Below are positions 32,262-40,684 of a DNA stretch of 64,000 nt, one piece after another (position 1 is the first letter of the stretch; every line of letters starts with the position of its first letter). The position numbers and the translations under genes were made by a program. The notes under the pieces were generated by a model. That model made no database searches and was not told where the DNA came from. It was given only the letters and a program-made list of their open reading frames with translations. The stretch comes from Alteromonas confluentis (lineage in GTDB: Bacteria; Pseudomonadota; Gammaproteobacteria; Enterobacterales; Alteromonadaceae), in contig NZ_MDHN01000041.1 of NCBI RefSeq assembly GCF_001757105.1, positions 186,001 through 250,000 on the forward strand, given 5' to 3'.

Positions 32262-33082
32262 CTGAATTGAAAACTATCATTGAAGAAGCCTTTGAAAATC
32301 GCGACAGCCTGTCACCTTCTTCAGCGCCAGACGAAGTACGCCAAGCCGTAGCCGACGCCATTGCTTTACTGAATAGCGGCAAAGCGCGCGTGGCTGAGAA
32401 AATCGCCGGAGAGTGGGTAGTTCATCAGTGGCTGAAAAAGGCGGTACTGTTGTACTTCCGTCTTCACAACAATGACATCATCGATGGTGCTGAATCTAAG
32501 TTCTTCGATAAAGTACCTCTGAAATACACAGATTACACTGCTGAGCAATTCGCCGCTGAAGGCGTGCGTATCGTTCCACCAGCGGCTGTTCGTACAGGTT
32601 CTTTCGTTGGTAAGAATGTGGTTGTTATGCCATCTTACGTAAACATTGGCGCATTCGTAGACGAAGGCACCATGGTTGATACCTGGGCGACGGTTGGCTC
32701 ATGTGCACAAATTGGTAAAAACGTTCACCTGTCTGGTGGTGTGGGCATCGGTGGTGTATTGGAGCCGCTGCAGGCCAATCCAACCATCATCGAAGACAAC
32801 TGCTTCATTGGCGCACGTTCTGAAATCGTAGAAGGTGTAATTGTTGAGGAAGGCGCGGTAATTTCAATGGGCGTTTACATTTCTCAAAGCACCCGTATTT
32901 ATGACCGTGAAACCGGCGAAATCACTTACGGCCGTGTACCTGCAGGCTCCGTGGTTGTATCTGGCTCATTGCCAAGCAAAGACGGCTCTCATAGCCTGTA
33001 CGCTGCTATCATCGTGAAGAAAGTAGATGCAAAAACCCGTGCAAAAGTGGGTATCAACGCTCTGCTGCGCGGCGTAGAATAA
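32258..33082 (+). CDS. dapD: Tetrahydrodipicolinate N-succinyltransferase
   Basis: Succinylates tetrahydrodipicolinate in the lysine/diaminopimelate pathway. It is 274 residues with a left-handed beta-helix core ([35 protein letters not shown]) and the conserved [16 protein letters not shown]. Its ATG overlaps the glnD stop (ATGA), suggesting coupling. A strong terminator follows. Confidence 0.98.
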   Translation: MTELKTIIEEAFENRDSLSPSSAPDEVRQAVADAIALLNSGKARVAEKIAGEWVVHQWLKKAVLLYFRLHNNDIIDGAESKFFDKVPLKYTDYTAEQFAAEGVRIVPPAAVRTGSFVGKNVVVMPSYVNIGAFVDEGTMVDTWATVGSCAQIGKNVHLSGGVGIGGVLEPLQANPTIIEDNCFIGARSEIVEGVIVEEGAVISMGVYISQSTRIYDRETGEITYGRVPAGSVVVSGSLPSKDGSHSLYAAIIVKKVDAKTRAKVGINALLRGVE

Positions 33083-33095
33083 GTTTTTCATAAAT

Positions 33096-33131
33096 AAAAA
33101 GGCGCTACCCGCAAGGGTCAGCGCCTTTTTT
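33096..33131. terminator. Strong bidirectional terminator after dapD
   Basis: GGCGCT (33101-33106) pairs with AGCGCC (33120-33125) around an inner ACCC-GCAA-GGGT tetraloop hairpin, with A5 before and T6 after. It serves dapD on the plus strand and yqcA on the minus strand. Confidence 0.9.
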
Positions 33132-33159
33132 GTATGTAACGAAACAGGAGTTCGATACT

Positions 33160-33612
33160 TTATGCAGAAATAAGATCGTTTTTAATCGACTCCACGAACT
33201 CAACCACAGGCTTTTCCGGTTCAAAATGCTCGATAGCATCCACTTCCAACATATCCGCTACCGGCTTCCCCTGCAGTTCGGTTAGCAGTTCAAACCACTG
33301 TTTTCCACCCGCACAGTATGAATCGACATAGCTGCTGTCACCTAAGCCAATCACAGCGAATGGTTTTCTATTTAATTGCGGGAACTGATCTTTCAAATCG
33401 GAAAACAGAAATTCCAAGTTTGGCGGCACATCCCCCTGCCCGGTCGTCGACGTTATTACCAGTAACGCTTGTGCGTCGGTCACATCAGATACCTGAGGAT
33501 CGCTGTTCACATCACACTCTATACCTTCAGCGCTAAGTTTTTCCGCTACCGTTTCTGCTGCGTGTTGTGAATTACCGTACACGCTGCCGACCAAAATAGT
33601 TAATGCTGTCAT
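33160..33612 (-). CDS. yqcA: Flavodoxin-like protein (YqcA/MioC type)
   Basis: A 150-residue FMN-binding flavodoxin fold: the phosphate loop is ILVGSVYGNSQHAAE at the N-terminus, with STTGQGDVPPN and GLGDSSYVDSYCAGG supplying the isoalloxazine loops. It shares an operon with truC and yqcC as in E. coli, which supports YqcA over MioC. The electron-transfer partner is not known from the sequence. Confidence 0.9.
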   Translation of the reverse strand: MTALTILVGSVYGNSQHAAETVAEKLSAEGIECDVNSDPQVSDVTDAQALLVITSTTGQGDVPPNLEFLFSDLKDQFPQLNRKPFAVIGLGDSSYVDSYCAGGKQWFELLTELQGKPVADMLEVDAIEHFEPEKPVVEFVESIKNDLISA

Positions 33613-33633
33613 AGTTAACTTTTACTCTTCACT

Positions 33634-34395
33634 TTAATTGATGTGATCATCCAGCCGGTACTGTTCAATATTTTCGAGTAGTGCCGCAAACGCCTTATGC
33701 GGAGTTGTCTCAATTGACACCGATTCACCGGTAATCGGATGGATAAATTGCATTAATGTACAAGTGAGGGCTAATTGGTTAAAACCAAACCTGTCTCGGA
33801 TAAATTTATTCTGCGTGCCATCACCGTGGGTGGTATCGCCGAGAATCGGATTTCTTAAGTGTACCAGGTGACGACGTAATTGATGCTTACGGCCTGTAAA
33901 AGGTCGCAGGGAAACCAATGAATACCGTGCACTTTCATATCGCCCCACGGCAAACGGCAGACTGTATTTTTTCATTACGCTGTATTCTGTTACCGCATGT
34001 TGAGGGGCTACTTCCTGCACGCGATGGGCATCAGCAAACTTGTCTCGCTTAAAGGTCAGCGCATAATCAATTAATCCACTCCCCTGCACCCAGCCGCGAG
34101 TAAGGGCTTGATAACCTTTAATAATACTTTTTCCCATCATCGCTTGTCCAAGCTGACTTGCGGTTTGTCTATCGAAGGCAAAAAGGAGTACGCCAGAGGT
34201 GGGGCGATCTAATCGATGTACGGGAAATACATGTTTCCCCACTGCATCACGAAGCTTTTGTACCGCAAATTCGGTTTCTCTTTTATCGATAGGACTACGA
34301 TGCACCAACAACCCTGGCGGTTTATCCATGGCAACGATGTAATCATCCTGATACAAAACCGACACATCGTTATTGCGAATTACTTCATTTTCCAC
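33634..34395 (-). CDS. truC: tRNA pseudouridine(65) synthase TruC
   Basis: Makes pseudouridine 65 in tRNAs. RluA-family core with the catalytic Asp63 in VHRLDRPTSG. The RPFTGRKHQLRRHL motif follows at about residue 180. It is 253 residues, close to E. coli TruC (260). The start overlaps the yqcC stop by 11 bases, and yqcA follows by 21 bases. Confidence 0.95.
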   Translation of the reverse strand: MENEVIRNNDVSVLYQDDYIVAMDKPPGLLVHRSPIDKRETEFAVQKLRDAVGKHVFPVHRLDRPTSGVLLFAFDRQTASQLGQAMMGKSIIKGYQALTRGWVQGSGLIDYALTFKRDKFADAHRVQEVAPQHAVTEYSVMKKYSLPFAVGRYESARYSLVSLRPFTGRKHQLRRHLVHLRNPILGDTTHGDGTQNKFIRDRFGFNQLALTCTLMQFIHPITGESVSIETTPHKAFAALLENIEQYRLDDHIN

Positions 34396-34699
34396 TGACT
34401 ACCTCATCCAGTTGCTGCAAAACCAGGTGTATCGGCATTTCGCCGGGTAAACTCATTTGTGCCATGGGCAGAATCGCCATACTCTCAGGTAACCGCTTTT
34501 GCTGCTTAATGATCAATTGAAACTGTGGAATAAAGATAAATTGAAGCCATTGTTCAAAATCCAGCGTATCCCGGGCGAAGGGTTGGGTGCTTTTCAGCTT
34601 GTCAGGATGAGGCGATACCTGCGACCAGAGTTCGGCGGCTTTAAGCCCCAACTCCAGTTCATTTAGCAGTACCGCAATCTGCTCGTACTTTATCGACAT
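34385..34699 (-). CDS. yqcC: YqcC family protein (DUF446)
   Basis: A 104-residue soluble protein with text typical of the family: LLNELELGLKAAELW, FEQWLQFIFIPQFQ and a C-terminal LLQQLDEVV-like end. It is first in the yqcC-truC-yqcA operon. Function is unknown; the fold is alpha-helical and the conserved link to truC suggests a tRNA-related role, which is inference. Confidence 0.9.
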   Translation of the reverse strand: MSIKYEQIAVLLNELELGLKAAELWSQVSPHPDKLKSTQPFARDTLDFEQWLQFIFIPQFQLIIKQQKRLPESMAILPMAQMSLPGEMPIHLVLQQLDEVVSGK

Positions 34700-34849
34700 T
34701 AACCATTGCTCTGTATGCTGTCTGCAAGCATGTATTTTTAGCGCCTGCTGTGCAAAAGGCGACAGTATACACGACCATAATTGCGGTAGTAAAAGGCCGT
34801 GCGCATCGCTATCATAGCGGCTTTATTTATTCTGGCGGAGAGAAGTACC

Positions 34850-35902
34850 ATGGCAAACCCATCAGCACAGTCAATTCAGACACTCAGTGAGTTTTTGCTG
34901 CATGCTGGCACAAACTTTCAATTGTTTGATTTGGGTCGGGGTGTGCATGCTATGGATACCCAAATGTTTCTCGACCTGGAAAACGGCATGCTCCCCTGCC
35001 CTCGCCCACGACAGCAACATGCTTGGTTCGCGATTGTTTTCTGGTCTGGTAAGCCGGTAAAACAGCATTATGTTTGGTTTGTAAAGTTTCCCGTGGATGA
35101 GCGTGGCTTGCTGGTAGTGGCGGCTCGTAACCATTTTTTGCAAATCATTGTCGACGCTCTGGGTAGCAGCCTGAGCGAAGATGGCCAGGACGAACTGCCT
35201 GATAACCCATACTCTTTTGTACCACCCCAGTCTCAAATGGCGATCTTCAACGCGTTAACTCGTCGTTTGCTTCATCTGCCAGACAGCGTTGGTACCGATA
35301 AGGTTGAGCAATACGTGAAAGCACCAGCTATCAGTGACTGGCGCGAATTATCTGTGCAGGCTGTGGCAGATTTTGCAGTAAAGCTTGAAGCGCCAACCCT
35401 CGCTAAAACGGTTGCAGACAACCTGAAGTTATATCAACAGGATTTTCTTAAAACCCTGTTTGAATCCGCTGAACCGGTAACGTTAGACAATGCGTTGAAT
35501 AATGCCATTGCAGACTTTTGTCAGGCACGCATAGACAGCGAACCCGCAGTCGGTTTAGCGGCACTACGCGCATTATCAAGCGAAACGCCAGAACCTCAGA
35601 CAAAAACACTACTTGCAAACCTATTAGCAAAGGACTCGGCTGATATACATTTGCTCAGCGTTATTGCAGGCAGACTCTACAGCCAACTGGACGAATCCTT
35701 GCTGGTCGCGTTTTTTGAACGTGCCGCATTTATTGATGATAAAGAAGCGATGCAGGGACAACTGTTTGCCGGGTTCTTCTCTGACTTGGTACAACTGCCC
35801 ATTCTCAGATTACAGGTGCTGAGCATGTTGCGCTCACCGGATCGCAGCGAGATTTTGGCCGTCGCGTTTGGTCGCCTGTTTAATCAGGCTCAGAAGCAAT
35901 AG
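34850..35902 (+). CDS. DUF3549 family protein
   Basis: A 350-residue soluble protein that I recognise as the DUF3549 family, found next to the truC-yqcC locus in Vibrio and Alteromonas relatives. I choose ATG 34850 (MANPSAQSIQTLSEFLLHAG), preceded by GGAG, over the in-frame start at 34799 that would add 17 residues. The N-terminal half has the conserved FQLFDLGRGVH and PHP-less PYSFVPPQSQMAIFNA; the C-terminal half is helical, rich in Ala and Leu. No catalytic motif is evident. It is coupled to the DUF3301 gene 2 bases downstream. Confidence 0.85.
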   Translation: MANPSAQSIQTLSEFLLHAGTNFQLFDLGRGVHAMDTQMFLDLENGMLPCPRPRQQHAWFAIVFWSGKPVKQHYVWFVKFPVDERGLLVVAARNHFLQIIVDALGSSLSEDGQDELPDNPYSFVPPQSQMAIFNALTRRLLHLPDSVGTDKVEQYVKAPAISDWRELSVQAVADFAVKLEAPTLAKTVADNLKLYQQDFLKTLFESAEPVTLDNALNNAIADFCQARIDSEPAVGLAALRALSSETPEPQTKTLLANLLAKDSADIHLLSVIAGRLYSQLDESLLVAFFERAAFIDDKEAMQGQLFAGFFSDLVQLPILRLQVLSMLRSPDRSEILAVAFGRLFNQAQKQ

Positions 35903-35904
35903 TT

Positions 35905-36207
35905 ATGACACTTGCCGAACTTTGTTTATTTTTGCTAATAGGTTTCGCCGGTTTTCAGTTTTGGCGTATTCGAAGCATTTCTGAAGCGGCATTTGAGCAT
36001 GCCAATAGATATTGCGATACCCATCAACTCCAACTGCTGACCCTTGCTCGCACTTCGACGCGTATCACCTTCAAATATGCGAAGCCGGATTGGCATTCTC
36101 ATTTTCAGTTCGAGTTTTCAGGCAACGGGGAAGACAGATATACCGGAGAAATAGAATTGGTTGGTAAGCGAATACTTCGCACACAACTGCCGCCCTATAG
36201 GGTTTAA
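35905..36207 (+). CDS. DUF3301 family small membrane-anchored protein
   Basis: A 100-residue protein with an N-terminal hydrophobic anchor (residues 3-20), a WRIRSISEAAFEHANRYC segment and a beta-rich tail (FQFEFSGNGEDRYTGEIELV). I recognise this as DUF3301, which accompanies DUF3549. The tail pattern suggests a small cytoplasmic or periplasmic beta-sheet domain. Function unknown. Confidence 0.85.
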   Translation: MTLAELCLFLLIGFAGFQFWRIRSISEAAFEHANRYCDTHQLQLLTLARTSTRITFKYAKPDWHSHFQFEFSGNGEDRYTGEIELVGKRILRTQLPPYRV

Positions 36208-36210
36208 TAC

Positions 36211-36245
36211 AAAAAAAGCGATAGCCTCGGGGCTATCGCTTTTTC
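36211..36245. terminator. Bidirectional terminator shared by DUF3301 and the CsrB-like RNA
   Basis: AGCGATAGCC (36217-36226), loop TCGG, GGCTATCGCT (36231-36240): a perfect 10-bp stem with A7 on the left and T5 on the right. It ends the DUF3549-DUF3301 unit on the plus strand and supplies the 3' end of the CsrB-like RNA on the minus strand. Confidence 0.92.
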
Positions 36246-36841
36246 TGAATTTTGAGCGTCCATCTCTGCTATCCGTAGCAATTTTCACCGTCCAGATAAA
36301 AATCCGTTTCCGCCCCTTTCCATTTTTTCCTGCAAATCCTGTGCAGGCCACACAATCCTTGAGCGGGTCCCTTTTCCTTTGATCCTTTAAACGCTACACA
36401 TCCATGATGTAGCACAACCCGTCCTTGAGTTTTTCCTTTGCAACACTCCGACTGCTATTCCTTTCCATCTTTCCTTTTTTACCACTCATCCTTGCAGTGG
36501 TATTCTCCGTTCCGTGGAGTTGTCCTTTACGTGCAAGCCTTGCACAGTCCTTTTCCTTAGAACCACGATCCTGTGGTATTCTTCATTCCGTGAAGTTGTC
36601 CCTGCGGCCACCCTGGCCGTAATCCCTTTTCCTTTGTCCCTGAAACCAACACATCCTATGTTGGTATTCCGTTCCATCGGTTGTCAAAAGTTCATCCTTG
36701 AGAATCTTCCTGACTCGTCGTGTTTCCCTGTGACGTGATTAATACTACTGATCCTAAAGATCTGTGCTACATGCTTTTTTTAAAAAAATACGTCGTCACC
36801 GAACTGTAATAATCAGTATTAGCAAAAAGTCTAACAAAAAC
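36211..36841 (-). ncRNA. csrB: CsrB/RsmB-type small RNA that titrates CsrA
   Basis: The minus strand of 36246-36770 has 38 GGA motifs by hand count, where about 8 would be expected by chance. Many sit in loops of short perfect hairpins, for example GCTACA/TGTAGC at 36393-36413, ACCACT/AGTGGT at 36481-36501, ACCAC/GTGGT at 36562-36577, CTTCA/TGAAG at 36581-36595 and CCAACA/TGTTGG at 36646-36664. Several loops read AGGATG or AAGGA, the CsrA consensus. The RNA ends at a strong terminator (36211-36245). The 5' end near 36841 is inferred from a promoter at 36848-36876, giving about 630 bases; an end nearer 36770 is possible. E. coli CsrB is 369 bases with about 20 GGA motifs. CsrA-family sequestration would control biofilm, motility and carbon storage. 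No long minus-strand reading frame fits. Confidence 0.88.
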
Positions 36842-36847
36842 ATAGAC

Positions 36848-36876
36848 TTTATACTTTGGTCTAATAAAAACGTCAT
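36848..36876 (-). promoter_or_regulatory. Putative promoter of the CsrB-like RNA
   Basis: On the minus strand ATGACG (36876-36871), a 17-base spacer, TATAAA (36853-36848). Transcription would start near 36841. The GacA-type palindrome is centred about 71 bases upstream of that start. A weaker alternative, TTGTTA with GATTAT, lies about 40 bases further downstream. Confidence 0.55.
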
Positions 36877-36900
36877 AAAAATACTTTCAAAATCTTACAC

Positions 36901-36924
36901 GTTTGTAAGACATGTCTTACAAAC
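36901..36924. promoter_or_regulatory. GacA/UvrY-type binding palindrome
   Basis: A perfect 24-base palindrome contains TGTAAG-N6-CTTACA, the consensus upstream activating sequence for GacA/UvrY/VarA response regulators at csrB, rsmY and rsmZ promoters. A further half site, CTTACA, lies at 36894-36899. Its position upstream of the CsrB-like RNA promoter makes GacS/GacA (BarA/UvrY) control very likely. Confidence 0.85.
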
Positions 36925-37108
36925 TTTTGGGTGATCTTTACACGACGAATAACGAGAGAAAAAGGATGAGTGTTCACATTTACGGGCAACTTTATGCGGA
37001 TCTGCTTGTCGAATCGTATTAAATATGTGAACAGTGTATGTATTTAGGCTTAAATTCCTAATCGATGATAGACTCTACCGGATTCATTTATTGCGGTCGG
37101 TACCTTTC
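36925..37108 (+). promoter_or_regulatory. Structured leader of the DEAD-box helicase gene
   Basis: TGTTCACAT (36971-36979) and ATGTGAACA (37025-37033) are perfect 9-base inverted arms 45 bases apart. Between them lies most of an 18-codon frame (ATG 36966 to stop at 37022, MSVHIYGQLYADLLVESY). A long leader would fit the cold-regulated helicase genes of other bacteria, but this is inference; no promoter was clearly identified. Confidence 0.35.
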
Positions 37109-38368
37109 ATGAGCTTTTCTTCCCTTGGACTCAATCCCACTTTATTAGCTACGTTACATTCCCTCGGATATGCCAATCCGACGCCTATTCAGGCTGCATC
37201 GATCCCAGAGATCCTCGCGAATCAGGATGTGATGGCAGGCGCCCAAACCGGTACAGGAAAGACAGCCGCTTTCGCCTTACCGTTGATTCAACGCGTTATA
37301 GAAACAACCGACACCACGGCTTCTTCAGATAAATCCATCCGCGTACTGGTGCTCACGCCAACAAGGGAACTTGCCCAACAGGTTTATCAAAGCTTTGTGA
37401 AGTATAGTGACGGGTTATCTGTAAACACAGTGGTTGCTTACGGCGGTGCCAGCATCAACCCACAACTTCAGGCACTAGAGCAAGGGTGTGATGTTCTGGT
37501 GGCAACGCCCGGGCGATTTCTGGAACTAGCCATCAAGGAACTTATCGACCCGACAACTATCGATAAGCTGGTGCTTGATGAAGCTGATCGCATGCTGGAT
37601 ATGGGGTTTATTACTGATATTAATCGAATCCTCAAACGCTTACCGGCACGCCAACAGACGCTTTTCTTTTCCGCTACATTTAACGATGACGTTTTTGCAT
37701 TAAGCAAAACACTGCTGAACAATCCTAAACTTATTGAAGTGACAGCGCGCAATACAACGGTGGAAAAGGTCGAACAGCGCATTTACGAAGTGGATGCTAA
37801 GCGCAAAGCGGCATTAACGGCTTATCTGATTGGCTCGGGAAACTGGCAACAAGTATTGATTTTCACCCGTACAAAACAAGGTGCCGATGAACTGGCAAAA
37901 GAACTGGTAAAAGATGGCATTAGTGCGGTGGCTGTGCACGGAGACAAATCCCAGGGAGCCCGTGAAAGAGGCCTTGAAGAATTTAAGCTAGGTGATGTGC
38001 GCGCTCTGGTGGCTACAGACGTCGCAGCGCGCGGGCTCGACATTCAGCAATTGGGGCACGTGATCAATTTCGAGCTGCCCTACAACGCTGAAGACTACGT
38101 ACATCGTATTGGCAGAACCGGTCGCGCAGGTAAGGAAGGAGTGGCGATTTCGTTGGTATCAGCGAAAGAAAAGTACTTGCTTAAAGAGGTAGAAAAGCTC
38201 ACGAAGCAACATTTTTCATCTCAGTGGGTACCGGGCTTCGAGCCAGATATGAACGCCACTGAGGAAAGTCATTCATCTCGCAAACCGTCAAAAAAAGCAC
38301 TACGGGCGCAAGCGCTGGGAAAAAGCGACAGCGGCAAAGCGCGAAACAACAAACGTCGCCGCCGTTAA
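37109..38368 (+). CDS. rhlE: ATP-dependent RNA helicase, DEAD-box, RhlE-like
   Basis: Unwinds short RNA duplexes, with roles in ribosome assembly and RNA decay. I choose ATG 37109, giving 419 residues starting MSFSSLGLNPTLLATLHSLG as in RhlE; a GTG at 37034 would add 25 residues. Motifs in order: Q motif PTPIQ (25-29), Walker A AQTGTGKT (45-52), PTRELA, LDEADRMLDMGF near 155, FFSATF, ARGLDI and HRIGRTGRAG near 331. A short basic tail (KARNNKRRRR) likely binds RNA. It is divergent from the CsrB-like RNA. Confidence 0.92.
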   Translation: MSFSSLGLNPTLLATLHSLGYANPTPIQAASIPEILANQDVMAGAQTGTGKTAAFALPLIQRVIETTDTTASSDKSIRVLVLTPTRELAQQVYQSFVKYSDGLSVNTVVAYGGASINPQLQALEQGCDVLVATPGRFLELAIKELIDPTTIDKLVLDEADRMLDMGFITDINRILKRLPARQQTLFFSATFNDDVFALSKTLLNNPKLIEVTARNTTVEKVEQRIYEVDAKRKAALTAYLIGSGNWQQVLIFTRTKQGADELAKELVKDGISAVAVHGDKSQGARERGLEEFKLGDVRALVATDVAARGLDIQQLGHVINFELPYNAEDYVHRIGRTGRAGKEGVAISLVSAKEKYLLKEVEKLTKQHFSSQWVPGFEPDMNATEESHSSRKPSKKALRAQALGKSDSGKARNNKRRRR

Positions 38369-38372
38369 TGAT

Positions 38373-39020
38373 TCAGGCCAGCGGTTTCGGCTTAAACAAT
38401 ATTTCTCCAGTCACCTCAGAAACGGTGATGGTTGAGATCTGCTGATAAAAACCGCCGCGAAAAAAAGCCAGATATTTCGGCACACTTACAAAAACGCCGA
38501 CACCTTCGCTTTCTCTGTCTTCGTTCACGATACTGTCGATGGCACTCATTAAAATATGCCCCAACCCAAGGTGTTGATGGTCGGGATGGACGGCAATAAA
38601 AGAAACCATATGGTAGTGCTGGGCAGGCATGGCACTGCGGATTTTTTCCTCTTTTTCTACCATGGCTTTAGTACTGAAATATCCGGCAGTCAGCAGCATC
38701 TTCAGACGCCAATGCCAGAATCGCCCACTGGAAAAATCGCGGTTAGGCTTTGTCAAACAGGCTACCGCTAACAGGCGACTGCCATCGAACAGCCCAATCA
38801 TGGGTTGCTCCGCATCCCAAAACGCTTCCAACTCCTCTCTAATAGCCGCTCTTAATCGTCCCTCAAAGCCTTCTTTCTCAGCCTGGAAAATATCCATGAA
38901 TAAGGGATCGTCGAAATACGCGTTATATAGAATAGAAGCCGCCACTTTAAGGTTGTCGGCAGTAAGAAAAATGGCGCGGACATTTTCTGCCCGCACGTCT
39001 TGATCTAGTACAGTGTTCAT
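38373..39020 (-). CDS. GNAT family N-acetyltransferase
   Basis: A 215-residue protein from ATG 39020 (MNTVLDQDVRAENVRAIFLT); a start 6 codons earlier is possible. The acetyl-CoA binding motif A is visible as FIAVHPDHQHLGLGHILMSAI (split: FIAVHPDHQHLG then LGHILMSAI) at about residues 140-160. The late FVSVPKYLAFFRGGFYQ segment is also typical of GNAT proteins. The substrate is unknown. The stop lies 5 bases from the convergent helicase gene. Confidence 0.85.
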   Translation of the reverse strand: MNTVLDQDVRAENVRAIFLTADNLKVAASILYNAYFDDPLFMDIFQAEKEGFEGRLRAAIREELEAFWDAEQPMIGLFDGSRLLAVACLTKPNRDFSSGRFWHWRLKMLLTAGYFSTKAMVEKEEKIRSAMPAQHYHMVSFIAVHPDHQHLGLGHILMSAIDSIVNEDRESEGVGVFVSVPKYLAFFRGGFYQQISTITVSEVTGEILFKPKPLA

Positions 39021-39164
39021 AAAGCGATCCCCTGACAATGAGATCAGGCGGTATGGACTGCTGACGCCTGAATAACTAACCAGCTATTAGTTTAGTCACT
39101 GTACAGAAAATAGCCCCAAATGTTAAACCAAAGTTAACGATAATTAATTGGGCAGGATGAAATT

Positions 39165-39527
39165 TTATAACTGCTGGTAAGCCGCGTCACCCCATCCAGA
39201 TAACACACCATCTCTGAATACTAACGGTGTACACTCGTCTTTGGTGGTTACGCCATCATCCATTGTTCGTTGCGTGCGGTAAAAGAGCACGCGATAGGCA
39301 TGATCACTTTGTTCATGCATTTCACTGAAATCTGCAACGCCCATCTTGCGCACCACAGATTCGTAGGTCATGCCTTTTTCCAACTGCGCCACGTGTTTAC
39401 GGTTATTGTATTCACGGTCTTCCCAATCTGAAGAGTAATGACCGTCGTCACCTCCTACAGAAATAACACAACCAGAAAGGGCAAACGGGGAAATCAATGC
39501 TATAGCCAGAACGAAACTTTTCATCAT
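39165..39527 (-). CDS. DUF3192 lipoprotein
   Basis: A 120-residue lipoprotein: the signal peptide ends in ALSGC with Cys20. The mature part has QLEKGMTYESVVRKMG, a BamE/SmpA-like pattern, followed by FYRTQ, DGVTTKDECTPLVF and WGDAAYQ. I recognise this as DUF3192. A paralogue with a membrane anchor in place of the lipobox lies at 44520-44894. Function unknown; an envelope role is inferred. Confidence 0.85.
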   Translation of the reverse strand: MMKSFVLAIALISPFALSGCVISVGGDDGHYSSDWEDREYNNRKHVAQLEKGMTYESVVRKMGVADFSEMHEQSDHAYRVLFYRTQRTMDDGVTTKDECTPLVFRDGVLSGWGDAAYQQL

Positions 39528-39740
39528 AATCCTTTTATTTTTGATGGTTTAACGACTTCATAATCAACTATTGGGCCAACCAGTAACCCTATGATAATTA
39601 GGCACTTGTTAAATTAAGCTTTAAAAAATCGTATCAACATTTAGCGCATTCCACTATTATTTCGTCGATTGAGCTACGTGGACATGAGTGATGTCTACGG
39701 CTCGCATTTTCAAACATCGCTTTGCTATGGAATTCAAATT

Positions 39741-40025
39741 ATGTCGACGGCCGATCAGTCTCAACAGCTCATCCTGCTTTGCCATCAGATGCAGAAATCA
39801 GGTTTACAACCCAGTGTAGGCTTACTACGCAGTAAAGCGCCGTTTAAAGTATCGGTTACTGATGCCATCAACGCCATCAGGCTTTTTAACGCCAGTAGTC
39901 AACAAACCGAGCAACCCGCAGAGCCTAATGCCGACGACCGGGTTATAAAACTGGAAAAACGTGTTGCCGAGTTAGAAGCCGCGATGGTCATCCTTGAACA
40001 GCGGCTGGCAAATCTCGATGTGTGA
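39741..40025 (+). CDS. Small protein with KfrA-like N-terminus and coiled coil
   Basis: A 94-residue protein from ATG 39741 (MSTADQSQQLILLCHQM). Residues 16-50 read PSVGLLRSKAPFKVSVTDAINAIRLF, a helix-turn-helix-like pattern seen at the N-terminus of KfrA-type DNA-binding proteins. Residues 68-94 form a coiled coil (VIKLEKRVAELEAAMVILEQ). Its stop codon abuts that of the convergent syd gene with no base between. I am unsure of function; DNA binding is inference. Confidence 0.7.
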   Translation: MSTADQSQQLILLCHQMQKSGLQPSVGLLRSKAPFKVSVTDAINAIRLFNASSQQTEQPAEPNADDRVIKLEKRVAELEAAMVILEQRLANLDV

Positions 40026-40574
40026 TTAAGCTTGGCGGGGAGAAAGCTGCTCGATGAACGCTGCCAGAGAAGGCGCAAGCACTTCCTGCGGCTCTTTCCC
40101 GACTCGTTCCAGAACCACTTCTCCGGTGTCGTTATCCACAGAGAGCAGGTAATCATCGTCATCCGTCAAAGCAAAAAACAACGTGATTTTCTGCCCTAAA
40201 CGCTGTTTCATCATTATGTGGCCAATTAAGTTCTCTTGCAGTCGCTTAAAGTCCTCTTCACTGCATACCTGCAGTAGTTCGCAGTCTCCTCGCGCAGTTG
40301 TCGCTGGCAAGTGAAAACTGTAATAGCGGGTAAAAAACAAACAGAATTCTTCATCCAGGGTAAGTTCAAGCGCTGACTCCACCCCTTTGAAGGTGTTTTC
40401 ATCTTGCTGCCTTACGGGTTGCCAGGACACGAAATCCCCGTCTTTAGCCGTTTGGTGGTAGCAAGGTGATGGCCAATCTTGCTCGTACGCAATGGAAAAA
40501 TAGCTGTCTGCGTTGTTCTGATGATCGCAGCTTTCAAAAAAAGAATCTAAAGATTGTGCTAATTCAGCGGGCAT
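40026..40574 (-). CDS. syd: SecY-interacting protein Syd
   Basis: A peripheral inner-membrane protein that binds SecY and helps remove faulty translocons. It is 182 residues, matching E. coli Syd (181). The typical text FSIAYEQDWPSPCY and the RYYSFHLPA, EEDFKRLQENLIGHIMMKQR segments are present. It is divergent from queF, the same pair as in E. coli. Confidence 0.94.
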   Translation of the reverse strand: MPAELAQSLDSFFESCDHQNNADSYFSIAYEQDWPSPCYHQTAKDGDFVSWQPVRQQDENTFKGVESALELTLDEEFCLFFTRYYSFHLPATTARGDCELLQVCSEEDFKRLQENLIGHIMMKQRLGQKITLFFALTDDDDYLLSVDNDTGEVVLERVGKEPQEVLAPSLAAFIEQLSPRQA

Positions 40575-40684
40575 TTACTTGGCCTTTTCGTTAAACTTTA
40601 TGTCTGAGTAGCACCAGGAAATATCCCGGTCGACAGGTTTTATGGTCTCATTACGTCTGAGATTTTAAGGTTGATGTACACATT

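Noticed and set aside
36425..36738. Plus- and minus-strand ORFs of 63-74 codons inside the CsrB-like region
   Set aside because: They arise from the CT-rich composition, have no ribosome binding site, and their translations resemble no protein.
36300..36760. CT-rich repeated text looking like a CRISPR or tandem repeat array
   Set aside because: Units are irregular in length and sequence, with no constant repeat or spacer pattern. The shared element is GGA in hairpin loops on the minus strand, which fits CsrB.
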